Shown piece after piece: positions 26,346-34,386 of a stretch of DNA of 41,734 nt. The DNA lies in assembly GCF_027620315.1 (NCBI RefSeq), contig NZ_JAPNNL010000045.1, positions 1 to 41,734 of the forward strand, written 5' to 3'. The DNA is from Nonomuraea corallina. GTDB lineage: Bacteria; Actinomycetota; Actinomycetes; Streptosporangiales; Streptosporangiaceae. The notes under the pieces are model-generated. The model was given only the letters and a program-made list of their open reading frames with translations, did no database searches and had not been told where the DNA came from. Made by a program: the position numbers and the translations under genes. Position 1 is the stretch's first letter. The number at the start of each line of letters is the position of its first letter.

Positions 26346-27434
26346 ATGCATCGTGTTGTGGCACTCGTCCGCCCGCCGCAGTCGACGTTCGAGCTCGCCT
26401 GCGCGGCCCAGGTGTTCGGGATCGAGCGGGCGGGGCTGCCCACGCGGTACGCCTTCGGCGTGTGCACCGAGCGTCCCGGCCCGGTCGCGACGTACGCGGG
26501 GTACGACATGGTCGTGACCGACGGGCTGGACGTCCTCGGCGAGGCGGACACCGTGGTGGTGCCGGGCTGGCTGCCCGCCGGGGAGCCGCCCTCGTCCGCC
26601 GTGGCCGAGGCGCTGCGCCGCGCGCACCGCCGGGGCGCGCGGGTGGTCAGCATCTGTTCCGGCGCGTTCGCGCTGGCGTACGCGGGTCTGCTGGACGGGC
26701 GGCGGGCCACCACCCACTGGAACCTGGCCGGCCGGCTCGCCGCCAGCTTCCCCCAGGTCCTGGTCGAACCCGACGTGCTGTACGTGGACGACGGCGACGT
26801 GGCCACCAGCGCCGGCTCCGGGGCGGGCTTCGACCTGTGCATGCACCTGGTCCGCCGGGACCAGGGCGCGGGGTACGCGGCGCACATCGCGAGGACGATG
26901 GTCATGCCGCCGCACCGCGAGGGAGGGCAACTGCAGTACGCGGCGCCGCCGCGCCCCGAGCACTTCGACGCCACGCTCGCGCCGGTGCTGGAGTGGGCCA
27001 CCGCCCGGCTCGGCGAGCCGGTGGCCGTGGACGACCTGGCGGCGTACGCGGGCGTCTCGGCGCGTACGCTCACCCGGCGGTTCGCCGAGCAGCTCGGCAC
27101 CAGCCCAGGCAGGTGGCTGCTCGCCCAGCGCATCGCCGCGGCCCGTGACCTGCTGGAGTCCTCCGACCTCCCGCTGGACGCCGTCGCCCGCCGGGCCGGG
27201 CTCTCCTCGGCCACCAATCTGCGCCGGCGCTTCCTCGACGCGCTGGGCACGACGCCGGGCGCCTACCGCCGCCTGTTCCGCGCCGCTCCCCATGGGGGTC
27301 AGACCAAGAACCCCCGCATAGAGATGATCTTGAAGAGAGATGAATCACCAGCTCACCAGGCCGTCACAGCCACTCGCGCCGTTGCGCCTCCACGCCGGCC
27401 TGGAACCGGCTCGTGGCGCCCAGGCGCTCAGTGA
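26346..27434 (+). CDS. GlxA-family regulator (DJ-1/PfpI domain plus AraC helix-turn-helix)
   Basis: 362 aa. N-terminal DJ-1/PfpI domain (about 1-180) with DTVVVPGWLPAGEPP and VVSICSGAFALAYAGLLDGR (conserved Cys after the beta-strand); C-terminal AraC helix-turn-helix (about 215-305): DLAAYAGVSARTLTRRFAEQ, RIAAARDLLESSDLPLDAVA, RRRFLDALGTTPGAYRRLFR. I use ATG 26346 (MHRVVALV, the family start); TACTTT at 26334-26339 would give a leaderless mRNA. The last ~50 residues extend past the usual end and overlap the convergent gene by 71 bp, suggesting loss of the original stop. Divergent from a cupin gene. Confidence 0.9.
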   Translation: MHRVVALVRPPQSTFELACAAQVFGIERAGLPTRYAFGVCTERPGPVATYAGYDMVVTDGLDVLGEADTVVVPGWLPAGEPPSSAVAEALRRAHRRGARVVSICSGAFALAYAGLLDGRRATTHWNLAGRLAASFPQVLVEPDVLYVDDGDVATSAGSGAGFDLCMHLVRRDQGAGYAAHIARTMVMPPHREGGQLQYAAPPRPEHFDATLAPVLEWATARLGEPVAVDDLAAYAGVSARTLTRRFAEQLGTSPGRWLLAQRIAAARDLLESSDLPLDAVARRAGLSSATNLRRRFLDALGTTPGAYRRLFRAAPHGGQTKNPRIEMILKRDESPAHQAVTATRAVAPPRRPGTGSWRPGAQ

Positions 27435-28329
27435 TGGCGGTCATCATGCGCTGCACGCTGCGCGTCGAGACGGCCAGCTGGCGGCCCGCAGACTCGTCGG
27501 TGTGGCCGTCGGCGAGCAGCCGTAACAGCTCGCGTTCCTGCTGATTGAGCCCGTGTTCGTCCTTGGGCGGCGCCTCACCGAGCGGAGTTCCAGCGGCCCA
27601 GAGCTGTTCGAACAGCGCCACGAGAGCGGTGATCACGCCGGGACTGTGCAGTTCCAAGGCTCCGTCTGCGGAGCGGTCGGGATCGATGGGGACCAGGGCG
27701 ATCCGGCGGTCGATGATGACCATCCTGAGGGGCAGGGTCGCCGTGGTCCGGCTCTGTCCGCCGTGTTCCGCCATCCAGCGGGCGTGGGCCAGCGTGGCGG
27801 GGTCGTTGCGGTAGCTGTCCAGGTAGATGTTGCGGATGGCCACGCCGCGCTGTAACGCCGGCAGATTGAGTTCCTTCTCCGCGGCCATGGCCTCGGGCTG
27901 CTGCGGTCCTGCCGGGGTGAGGGACAGGCATTCGGTTTGGGCGCTGCGGGACAGCTCGGCCAGGTAGTCGCGCACCTCGTCCAGGCCGTTGAGCCTGCGG
28001 ATCGCCTCCGGCTCGTCGCGGTCGTCGTATTGGGTGGCGAGGGCGACCACCGCGGCCTTGGTGGCCTCGATTCGCTGCTGCCGGGCGGCTATCTCAGCCT
28101 CGGCCTTGGCCAGGAGCGCCTGCAGGGCCGCCTGGGGGCGTACAACGTGGAAGCCTCCGCCGTTGACGCGCACCAGCGCGAGGTCGACGAGGCGATCCAG
28201 GGAGGCGCGTACGGAGTCGGTGCCGGTGCCCAGCCGTGCGGCCAGGCCGACGAGGTCGAGCTGCGGATGGTCCAGCACAGCGCGATAGACGGCCTCGTCG
28301 ACCGTGGACATTCCCAGCGCATCGAGCAT
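27364..28329 (-). CDS. LuxR-tailed helix-turn-helix regulator (TrmB-like N-terminus)
   Basis: 321 aa. The N-terminal part (about 1-65) looks like a TrmB/winged-helix domain (STVDEAVYRAVLDHPQLDLV, ARLGTGTDSVRASLDRLVDL), followed by a coiled coil (about 70-100) and a sensor region (YLAELSRSAQTECLSLTPAG, AIRNIYLDSYRNDP, RMVIIDRRIALVPIDPD) resembling the phospholipase-D-like sensor of TrmB proteins. The C-terminal LuxR helix-turn-helix is LNQQERELLRLLADGHTDES, STRSVQRMMTAITERLGATS. It is divergent from the peptide/TPR gene set and is the prime candidate to control it. In actinomycetes this regulator type is frequently found beside small peptide genes. Confidence 0.88.
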   Translation of the reverse strand: MLDALGMSTVDEAVYRAVLDHPQLDLVGLAARLGTGTDSVRASLDRLVDLALVRVNGGGFHVVRPQAALQALLAKAEAEIAARQQRIEATKAAVVALATQYDDRDEPEAIRRLNGLDEVRDYLAELSRSAQTECLSLTPAGPQQPEAMAAEKELNLPALQRGVAIRNIYLDSYRNDPATLAHARWMAEHGGQSRTTATLPLRMVIIDRRIALVPIDPDRSADGALELHSPGVITALVALFEQLWAAGTPLGEAPPKDEHGLNQQERELLRLLADGHTDESAGRQLAVSTRSVQRMMTAITERLGATSRFQAGVEAQRREWL

Positions 28330-28610
28330 GACTTGTCCTCGTCACCATCAGGACGGCACGCAAGGCTCACGTGATGGCTTGTGACGGGATTGTGACACGT
28401 CCTGGTCGTTTGCTGAAGGCCCCGAAGCTCCACTCTGCCGCTGGCGCGTCTGCGCCAGGCAGGATCACGCCAGGCCGATCATGGTGACAGCGGGCCCGGG
28501 CGGCGGCACCCTCGAAACAGGCAGCAGTGAGCGGCGTAACACCCCCCGCCACCGCCTTCATCCCCCCATGACCTGGCAAGGAGTCATGCTCATGCAAGGA
28601 CGCGCAGCAC
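28330..28610. other. 281-bp divergent promoter region
   Basis: Separates the LuxR-tailed regulator from the peptide cassette. TTGTGAC occurs twice in tandem (about 28379-28385 and 28390-28396), next to TCACGTGA (about 28367-28374); these could be operator half-sites. On the plus strand, AAGGAG (28578-28583) precedes ATG 28586/28592, a 24-26-codon frame ending at 28666 that overlaps the start of the next gene, a possible upstream ORF. No other gene seen. Confidence 0.4.
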
Positions 28611-28946
28611 ATGCCGGAAAACGAACGTCGGCCGCCGCGAACGGGTTCGGCTGGGGCAGCCCCTGATGGGCAGTGGCAACGCCAGATGATGATGGCGGTG
28701 GCCTGGGTCGGCCCGCTCGTCTCGACTCTCGCCCTGCCGCCTGAGGAACTCACCGACTTCCTGTGGCGGCACGCGACCGACGATGACGGGTTGCAGCACC
28801 TCCGCGTCAGGTCGGTCCAGGACGAAATGATGATCTTCGGCTTTCTCATGGCTGACAGCGAGCCGCAGGCTCGCACCATCCTCAGGAATCTCACCCGGAA
28901 GACGATCAGCAACGAGCCGCGACTGTGGCTGTGGCGGATCGTCTGA
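28611..28946 (+). CDS. Uncharacterised 111-aa protein of the peptide/TPR cassette
   Basis: Not recognised. The N-terminal ~22 residues are polar and Pro/Gly-rich; the rest looks like a compact alpha/beta domain: MMMAVAWVGPLVSTLALPPE, ELTDFLWRHATDDDG, RVRSVQDEMMIFGFLMAD, ARTILRNLTRKTISNEPRLW. No signal peptide and no clear membrane span. ATG 28611 has AAGGA 10 nt upstream, and no in-frame start lies further back before a stop. It is followed after 36 bp by the secreted-peptide gene on the same strand. The position suggests a partner of the peptide (binding, immunity or maturation), which is inference only. Confidence 0.65.
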   Translation: MPENERRPPRTGSAGAAPDGQWQRQMMMAVAWVGPLVSTLALPPEELTDFLWRHATDDDGLQHLRVRSVQDEMMIFGFLMADSEPQARTILRNLTRKTISNEPRLWLWRIV

Positions 28947-28982
28947 AGCCGGACCACCACACCCCGGAAGGGAACTCTCACC

Positions 28983-29207
28983 ATGCTTGAAGACGCCCGT
29001 CAGCGCCTCGCCGCCGGCACACTCGGCGTTCTCGCCACCGCCGCGTTCGGCACCATCGTCGCAACCCCGGCGCAGGCCGCCACCACGCAGGAGGTGTCGA
29101 CCGCCGACAGCGCGCAGTCCGACATCCGCGCCTCCCTGGCGCTGGCGACGGTCAGCAGCATCGACACCGCCCCTGCCGCCAGCGTCGCCTGCATCGTCGC
29201 AGGCTGA
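28983..29207 (+). CDS. Small secreted peptide precursor (74 aa)
   Basis: The N-terminus MLEDARQRLAAGTLGVLATA continues hydrophobic to VATPAQA, a Sec signal with an Ala-X-Ala cleavage site after residue 32. The predicted mature part is 42 residues, Ser/Thr/Ala-rich, with a single Cys five residues from the end (SVACIVAG). GGAAGGGA lies 9 nt before the ATG. It sits between the 111-aa protein gene and the TPR gene (29-bp gap to the latter), so all three are likely one transcript. It resembles an export-processed signalling peptide more than a modified RiPP, since no modifying enzyme is nearby. Family not recognised. Confidence 0.7.
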   Translation: MLEDARQRLAAGTLGVLATAAFGTIVATPAQAATTQEVSTADSAQSDIRASLALATVSSIDTAPAASVACIVAG

Positions 29208-29236
29208 TCCCGGATCTCAACAACAGGAGGCCGATC

Positions 29237-31102
29237 GTGTCGCCCACCTCGGACGCCCTGCACGTCGACTGCCACGCATACGGAGTCTTTCCGTACGTGG
29301 GGTGCAACGAGCTGATGAACCAGTTGCTCCCGCGCATCCAGCGCGAGCGCCCCGACTTCATCAGGCGGTTCGCCAGAACCATCGTCACCCTGGCCCCGGA
29401 CAGCCACGCGATCGTCCTCCAAACGGCCCCTGACCTCGCCTCCATCATCGGTCCGCCAGGCCGGATCCCCTTCACCGCCAACGGCCGTGACGAGGGACTC
29501 CATCCCCGCGGCCGCACCAGATGGCTGGCGCACGCCATGGTGGAGCTCCTGGGGCTCTGGTGGCGGGACGGCGAGCAAGTCGTGTTCACCAACGTGGACC
29601 AGGCTGACCCGCTCCAGCGGGAGTTCCTCGACATCCTCAGCCGGCGCATCCGTCCGGACCAGGCCCGCATCGTGCTGCAGGGGCACGGGCCGCGCCCGGA
29701 TCCGGACCTCGCCGGCCCGGACGCCCACGCCGGGCGGGCGGACGAGCTGTCGCGGCTGGGGCGCAGATCACTGGAGCTCACCCTGGTGCCGTACCACCTC
29801 GAACGCAGTTCGGCTGAGCCCACCCGCATTGTCGAGGCGTTGGCGGAGGCCGCCCATCACTACTCCGTCGTCGGCTTCTACGAGATCGCCATGCGGCTGG
29901 CTCGCGAGGCCCTACGGCACTCGCCGCAGGACGTCCTTACCGAGGGCCGCATGCACAGGATCGTCATCACCTCGCTCATGATGCTGGGACAGCTACGGGA
30001 GGCCGAGGCGCTCTGCGCCGACCTGCAGCAGCACACAGACAACCCCGTCACGCTGCTCAACTGTGCCAACGCCCGGGCGCTGATGCACGCCCGACTACAC
30101 GACCCGCAGGACCGCGACTACGAGATCGGAATCCGCCAACTGGAGGAGTGCCTGCGGCACCTGCGCGACGTCCCAGAGAGCCTGAACCCGGAAGCGAACG
30201 CCATCTTCATCGACACCAATCTGCGCGCACTGCTCGAACTGCGTGCCAAACGCCCAGACAGCGCCATGCGGCTGCTGCGCAGCGGGCTGCGGGACCTGAA
30301 GCGCGACTTCCCTGACCTCTACGCCTGCGAGGCCGGGGTTTACCTGCAGAACGTCGGACGCCTGCACTACCGCACCCGCAGGTATGCCCTGGCGGCCGAG
30401 GCGTTCACCGAGGCCATAGAGCACGAGCCGATGTCCCCCGAGATCTACTTCGAACGGGCCAACAACTGGCGGGCTGCCGGGGACCACCTCCGGGCAGTGC
30501 GTGACTACCAACTGGCCGCGGCTGCAGGGCCGGCCTTCCCTCAGATCTCTTTCAACGCCGCCCTGTCGTACGCGGCGATGGGCCGAGACGTTGAGGCGGT
30601 CGAGGAGTACGGCAGGGCGCTGGAGCTGGATCCTGGATACGTGAACGCCCTGCTCAACCGCGCCAACCTGCACCACGCGCAGGGCCGCTTCGGCGAGGCC
30701 AGACAGGACGTGGAACGAGGCCTCGAACTGAGTCCTGGCCACCCCGACCTGCTCTGCACGCTCGGACTCCTGGCATTGCAGGATCGCGACCACCGGGCCG
30801 CGCTGGCCGCCTTCACCGCCGCGCTGGCGGCCCGCCCGGCGATGACGGAGGCCCTGATGAACCGGGCCACGACCTGGTTCGACATGGGACATCCCGCTCA
30901 GGCGCTCAAGGACCTCACCCGTGCGCTGTCGATCAGACCAGACGCCGCCACCTACACCAACCGAGGGCTTGTGCATCAATTCATGGGGCGGTGGCAGGAA
31001 GCGATCGACGACTACGACCAGGCGCTGCTCCATGAGAGCGTCGACACCGCCATGGTCACCCGCCGTCGCGCCAACTGCACGCGCTCGCTCGCCGGCACTT
31101 GA
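29237..31102 (+). CDS. TPR protein with degenerate ATPase-like N-terminal domain
   Basis: 621 aa. The N-terminal ~185 residues resemble the ATPase module of LAL/STAND proteins: HAYGVFPYVGCNELMNQLLP where the start of that module lies, and VVFTNVDQADPLQREFLDIL matching its Walker B segment; no Walker A Gly-rich loop is present, so ATP hydrolysis is doubtful. From about 205 to 610 come helical repeats, with at least six clear TPRs near the C-terminus (for example AAEAFTEAIEHEPMSPEIYF, AVEEYGRALELDPGYVNALL, ALKDLTRALSIRPDAATYTN). No helix-turn-helix, signal or membrane span. GTG 29237 has AGGAGG 6 nt upstream. A TPR protein directly after a secreted peptide gene recalls Rap/Phr-type receptor pairs; whether it binds the peptide is unknown. 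Confidence 0.8.
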   Translation: MSPTSDALHVDCHAYGVFPYVGCNELMNQLLPRIQRERPDFIRRFARTIVTLAPDSHAIVLQTAPDLASIIGPPGRIPFTANGRDEGLHPRGRTRWLAHAMVELLGLWWRDGEQVVFTNVDQADPLQREFLDILSRRIRPDQARIVLQGHGPRPDPDLAGPDAHAGRADELSRLGRRSLELTLVPYHLERSSAEPTRIVEALAEAAHHYSVVGFYEIAMRLAREALRHSPQDVLTEGRMHRIVITSLMMLGQLREAEALCADLQQHTDNPVTLLNCANARALMHARLHDPQDRDYEIGIRQLEECLRHLRDVPESLNPEANAIFIDTNLRALLELRAKRPDSAMRLLRSGLRDLKRDFPDLYACEAGVYLQNVGRLHYRTRRYALAAEAFTEAIEHEPMSPEIYFERANNWRAAGDHLRAVRDYQLAAAAGPAFPQISFNAALSYAAMGRDVEAVEEYGRALELDPGYVNALLNRANLHHAQGRFGEARQDVERGLELSPGHPDLLCTLGLLALQDRDHRAALAAFTAALAARPAMTEALMNRATTWFDMGHPAQALKDLTRALSIRPDAATYTNRGLVHQFMGRWQEAIDDYDQALLHESVDTAMVTRRRANCTRSLAGT

Positions 31103-31160
31103 GGCCAGGGCGATGGCCTAGGCATCCACCCTGCAGGGGGTTGCTCCGGGTTCGCCGTCG

Positions 31161-31194
31161 CCCGCCGCGCCGGCTCACGATGACCCGCGGCGGG
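31161..31194. terminator. Hairpin between convergent TPR and quinone reductase genes
   Basis: CCCGCCGCG (31161-31169) and CGCGGCGGG (31186-31194) form a perfect 9-bp GC stem with a 16-nt loop, placed between the stops of two convergent genes. No T-run, as is common in high-GC actinobacteria. Confidence 0.6.
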
Positions 31195-31217
31195 GCCGGC
31201 ACTCCCCTTGCTCCAGG

Positions 31218-31997
31218 TCAGGGCCGTACGTGCAGCCGGAATCCCGAGCGGCCCGGCGGCTCCAGCCCCTGCTTCAGCTCCAGCGACGGGATCTCGTAGT
31301 CGCCGGAGTTCTGCGGCCGGAACGCGATCGGCTCGGTCGACTCCAAGGTCAGCAGCCGCTGTTCCCACGCCTTGGCGATGTCCTGGAAGCCGTCGTCGTC
31401 GACCCGGTCCGCGCTGTACAGCACGAACGGCGGCAGCACCTCCAGCCCCGGGTAGTACAGGATCCCGTGCTGGATCGGGAACAGCAGGTCGTCGATCGGC
31501 CCGGCGACCCCCCGCTCGGCGTAGTGCGACTCGCGGCCGCCGACGGTCACCGACAGCAGCGCCCGCCTGCCCGCGAGGGTCCCCTCGCCGAACCGCTCGC
31601 CGTACTTGACGTCGCTGTGCTCGCCGACGCCGTAGGCGAAGTTGTACGTGAAGACCCGGTCGAACCAGCCCTTGAGGATCGCCGGCATGGTGTACCACCA
31701 CAGCGGGAACTGGAAGATGACCGTGTCCGCCCACAGCAGCTTGTCCTGCTCGGCGCGGACCTCCGGGGCCAGGGTGCCGGTGTCGAAGGCCCGCCCCGAG
31801 TCGGCGGTGACCTTCAGCGGGCTGGAGGCGGACGTCCCGAAGTCCCCGGCGTCCACCACCGCCTTCCAGCCCATCGCGTACAGGTCGCTGACCCGCACCT
31901 CGTGCCCGGCCCGCTCCAGCGTGGACACCGCCAGGTCCTTCAGCGCGCCGTTGAGCGAGCGCGGCTCCGGATGCGCATGGACGATCAACGTCTTCAT
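31218..31997 (-). CDS. NAD(P)H:quinone oxidoreductase, flavodoxin-like fold (NQO/MdaB type)
   Basis: 259 aa. MKTLIVHAHPEPRSLNGALK (flavin phosphate-binding loop), GHEVRVSDLYAMGW, VIFQFPLWWYTMPAILKGWF and RALLSVTVGGRESHY are hallmarks of the NQO1/MdaB family, which reduces quinones by two electrons with FAD/FMN and NAD(P)H in the cytoplasm. ATG 31997 has GGAAGGAG 7 nt upstream; the open frame extends further 5' but without family similarity. Divergent from an XRE regulator 124 bp away, a typical regulator/reductase pair for quinone or electrophile response. Confidence 0.92.
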   Translation of the reverse strand: MKTLIVHAHPEPRSLNGALKDLAVSTLERAGHEVRVSDLYAMGWKAVVDAGDFGTSASSPLKVTADSGRAFDTGTLAPEVRAEQDKLLWADTVIFQFPLWWYTMPAILKGWFDRVFTYNFAYGVGEHSDVKYGERFGEGTLAGRRALLSVTVGGRESHYAERGVAGPIDDLLFPIQHGILYYPGLEVLPPFVLYSADRVDDDGFQDIAKAWEQRLLTLESTEPIAFRPQNSGDYEIPSLELKQGLEPPGRSGFRLHVRP

Positions 31998-32121
31998 ACG
32001 AGACTCCTTCCGATCAGGTGCCCCCGATCCTGCGCCTCCGGGCGGCCGGTGTTCAGGGCCGCCGTTTCCTGGGACCGGCAGGGCCACCCTCACCGCGACC
32101 TGTCCGCGCGATAGTGGGACC

Positions 32122-32961
32122 ATGGACGATCTCGCGGGTTTCCTGCGCACCCGCCGCTCCCGGATAGACCCGGCCGCGGCGGGCATCCCGGCCGCCGGCC
32201 GCCGGCGCGTCCAAGGGCTGCGCCGCGAGGAGGTCGCGCACCTGGCCGGGGTGAGCGTGGACTACTACGTACGCCTCGAACAGGGCCGCGCCACCCAGCC
32301 CTCGGAACAGGTCCTCGACGCGCTGGCGCGGGTGCTGGAGCTGGACGACACCGAACGCGATCACCTGCACCGGCTGGCCCGCCAGCGCCGCCGCACGGCC
32401 AGGTCACCCACGGGGCGGCTGCGGCCCGAACTGCTGCGCGTCCTGGACCTGATCAGCGGCGCGCCGGCGCTCATCCTGGACCACCGCCTCGACGCCGCCG
32501 CCGGCAACCGCCTGGCCGAGCTGCTGTACGGCCGCCCGATGAAGGGCCTGAACACGGCCCGGCACCTCTTCCTGCAGGAGAGCGGGCGCGGCCTGTACGG
32601 CGACTGGGACCAGTGCACCCGCGACGTGGTCGGGCACCTGCGTCTGGCGGCCGGCAAGTATCCCGAGGATCCGCGCCTGGCCTCGCTGATCGGGGAGCTG
32701 GCGATGGGCAGCGAGCGCTTCCGGCGTCTGTGGGCCCGCGCGGACGTGCGCACCCGGACCCACGCGCGCAAGGCCTACCGGCACCCCCTGGTCGGCGACC
32801 TGGAGCTGCATCAGGAGAACTTCACCCTGCCGGATGAGTCGGGCCTGGAACTGGTGGTGCTCTCGGCGGCTCCCGGCAGCCCCGCCGAGGACGCCCTGCG
32901 GCTCCTGGCCGGGCTGGACGCCGACGCGCGCCCCGCGGCGGACGCGCGACGGGGCAGGTGA
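32122..32961 (+). CDS. XRE-family regulator with MmyB-like ligand-binding domain
   Basis: 279 aa. N-terminal helix-turn-helix: GLRREEVAHLAGVSVDYYVR, LEQGRATQPSEQVLDALARV. The C-terminal MmyB-like (PAS-related) domain (about 105-265) contains ILDHRLDAAAGNRLAELLYG, RDVVGHLRLAAGKYPEDPRL, HPLVGDLELHQENFTLPDES. Such regulators sit beside short-chain dehydrogenases or quinone reductases and bind a hydrophobic ligand. GATAGT (32110-32115) lies about 7 nt before the ATG, so the mRNA may be leaderless. Probable repressor of the divergent quinone reductase. Confidence 0.9.
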   Translation: MDDLAGFLRTRRSRIDPAAAGIPAAGRRRVQGLRREEVAHLAGVSVDYYVRLEQGRATQPSEQVLDALARVLELDDTERDHLHRLARQRRRTARSPTGRLRPELLRVLDLISGAPALILDHRLDAAAGNRLAELLYGRPMKGLNTARHLFLQESGRGLYGDWDQCTRDVVGHLRLAAGKYPEDPRLASLIGELAMGSERFRRLWARADVRTRTHARKAYRHPLVGDLELHQENFTLPDESGLELVVLSAAPGSPAEDALRLLAGLDADARPAADARRGR

Positions 32962-32967
32962 CGGCCG

Positions 32968-33942
32968 TCAGGCCGCGTCATGTGCCTGAGGTCTCGGCTC
33001 GTCGCCGCGGTGGTCCTGGCGGGTACGCCCCCGGTAGGCGCGGCGGTAGGCCGTCGGCGTGGTGGCGGCGTCGCGATGCAGGTGGGTGCGCAGGTTGGCC
33101 GCCGTGCCCAGTCCGGAGCGTCGCGCCACCTCGTCCACGGGCAGGTCCGTCTGCTCCAGCAGGCGCCGCGCCTCGAGAACGCGCTGGGCGGCGAGCCAGC
33201 GGTGCGGCGTCATCCCGGTTTCGGCGGTGAACCGGCGGGCGAAGGTGCGCGCGGACCAGCCCGCCTGCCGGGCGAGGCCGGCGACGGTCAGCGGCTCGGC
33301 CAGGTGCCGCAGCGCCCACTCGCAGACGGCTGCCAGGCCTTCCCCGCCGGGTGGCAGCGGGCGTTCCAGGAACTGGGACTGGCCGCCCTCCCGGTGGGGG
33401 GCGACGACCAGGCGGCGGGCGACGCGGACCGCGGCCTCCGCGCCGTGGTCGGCGCGCACGAGGTGGAGGCACAGGTCGATGCCGGCCGCGAAGCCGGCGC
33501 TGGTGAGGGTTCGTCCGCCGTCGGCGTACAGCACGTCGGGGTCGACGTCCACCGCCGGGTAGCGCGCGGCGAGGGCGGGGGCGTCCACCCAGTGCGTGGT
33601 GGCCGCGCGGCCGTCCAGCAGGCCGGCCGCGGCCAGCGCGAACGCGCCCGTGCAGATCGAGACGACCCGGGCGCCGCGCGCGGAGGCGGCGCGCAGGGCG
33701 TCCAGCACCCGGGCGGAGGGCTCCTCCGGCGGCGCGTAGCCGGGCACGACCACGGTGTCGGCCGTGTCGAGCGCGTCGAGCCCTCGCGTGATCCGCACGT
33801 CGAACCCGTTGGTCGTGGGAACGTGCCCGGGAGTCTCGGCGCACACGGCGAAGGAGTAGCCGTCCCCGCCGAACACCTCGGCCGGGATGGCCAGGTCGAA
33901 CATCACCACCGACGGCAGCGCCAGGGCGACGACACGATGCAT
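32968..33942 (-). CDS. GlxA-family regulator (DJ-1/PfpI plus AraC helix-turn-helix), second copy
   Basis: 324 aa, the normal family length. DJ-1/PfpI domain with DTVVVPGYAPPEEPSARVLD and VVSICTGAFALAAAGLLDGR (conserved Cys); AraC domain with VAGLARQAGWSARTFARRFT, RVLEARRLLEQTDLPVDEVA, TTPTAYRRAYRGR. It is paralogous to the protein at 26346: both start MHRVVAL and share motif order. As there, a small cupin gene is divergent from it (108-bp gap to 34050). Convergent with the XRE gene (6-bp gap). Confidence 0.9.
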   Translation of the reverse strand: MHRVVALALPSVVMFDLAIPAEVFGGDGYSFAVCAETPGHVPTTNGFDVRITRGLDALDTADTVVVPGYAPPEEPSARVLDALRAASARGARVVSICTGAFALAAAGLLDGRAATTHWVDAPALAARYPAVDVDPDVLYADGGRTLTSAGFAAGIDLCLHLVRADHGAEAAVRVARRLVVAPHREGGQSQFLERPLPPGGEGLAAVCEWALRHLAEPLTVAGLARQAGWSARTFARRFTAETGMTPHRWLAAQRVLEARRLLEQTDLPVDEVARRSGLGTAANLRTHLHRDAATTPTAYRRAYRGRTRQDHRGDEPRPQAHDAA

Positions 33943-34049
33943 GGCAGGATTCTTGCGTATCGGGGCATTTCTGTCACTCGTCGCCTCCCCGTCCCGTGGC
34001 CCAGGATCTGGTGCGGGGTCACCACTGGTACATCTGACGGAGGAATGAC

Positions 34050-34361
34050 GTGATCTTCCTGGACGCGCGCACGTTCCACGCCGAGCGGGCCTGGGGCGCC
34101 GCCGACATCACCGAGATCGACACCGCCACAGTGCGCCTGCACTGGACCGACAGGCCGTACGTCTGGCACGTCAACGACGGGCCGGAGGTGTTCGTCGTCC
34201 TGGACGGCGCGGTGGACATGCACTACCGGAGCGACGGCGAGGAACGCGTCCGGCGGCTGACGCCCGGCGACGTCTGCGCCGTCGAGCCCGGCGACGAGCA
34301 CGTCGCGCATCCCGCGCCGGAGGCGCGCGTCCTGGTCATCGAGCGCAAGGGCAGCGTCTGA
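34050..34361 (+). CDS. Small cupin protein, second copy of the GlxA/cupin arrangement
   Basis: 103 aa single-domain cupin. VWHVNDGPEVFVVLDGAVDM (motif 1) and LTPGDVCAVEPGDEHVAHPA (motif 2) with His and Glu/Asp metal-ligand candidates. GTG 34050 has GGAGG 7 nt upstream (ATG 34043 in another frame hits a stop after two codons). It resembles the many uncharacterised cupins described as 'cupin domain-containing' or mannose-6-phosphate isomerase-like. Likely controlled by the divergent GlxA-type regulator. Confidence 0.85.
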   Translation: MIFLDARTFHAERAWGAADITEIDTATVRLHWTDRPYVWHVNDGPEVFVVLDGAVDMHYRSDGEERVRRLTPGDVCAVEPGDEHVAHPAPEARVLVIERKGSV

Positions 34362-34386
34362 GTGCCGGCGTCGGGCGTCAGCCGGC

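Noticed and set aside
28983-29207. The 74-aa peptide as a linaridin or lanthipeptide precursor
   Set aside because: It has a Sec signal rather than a RiPP leader, its only Cys is not C-terminal, and no LanM, LanB, linaridin or radical-SAM enzyme gene is within the window.
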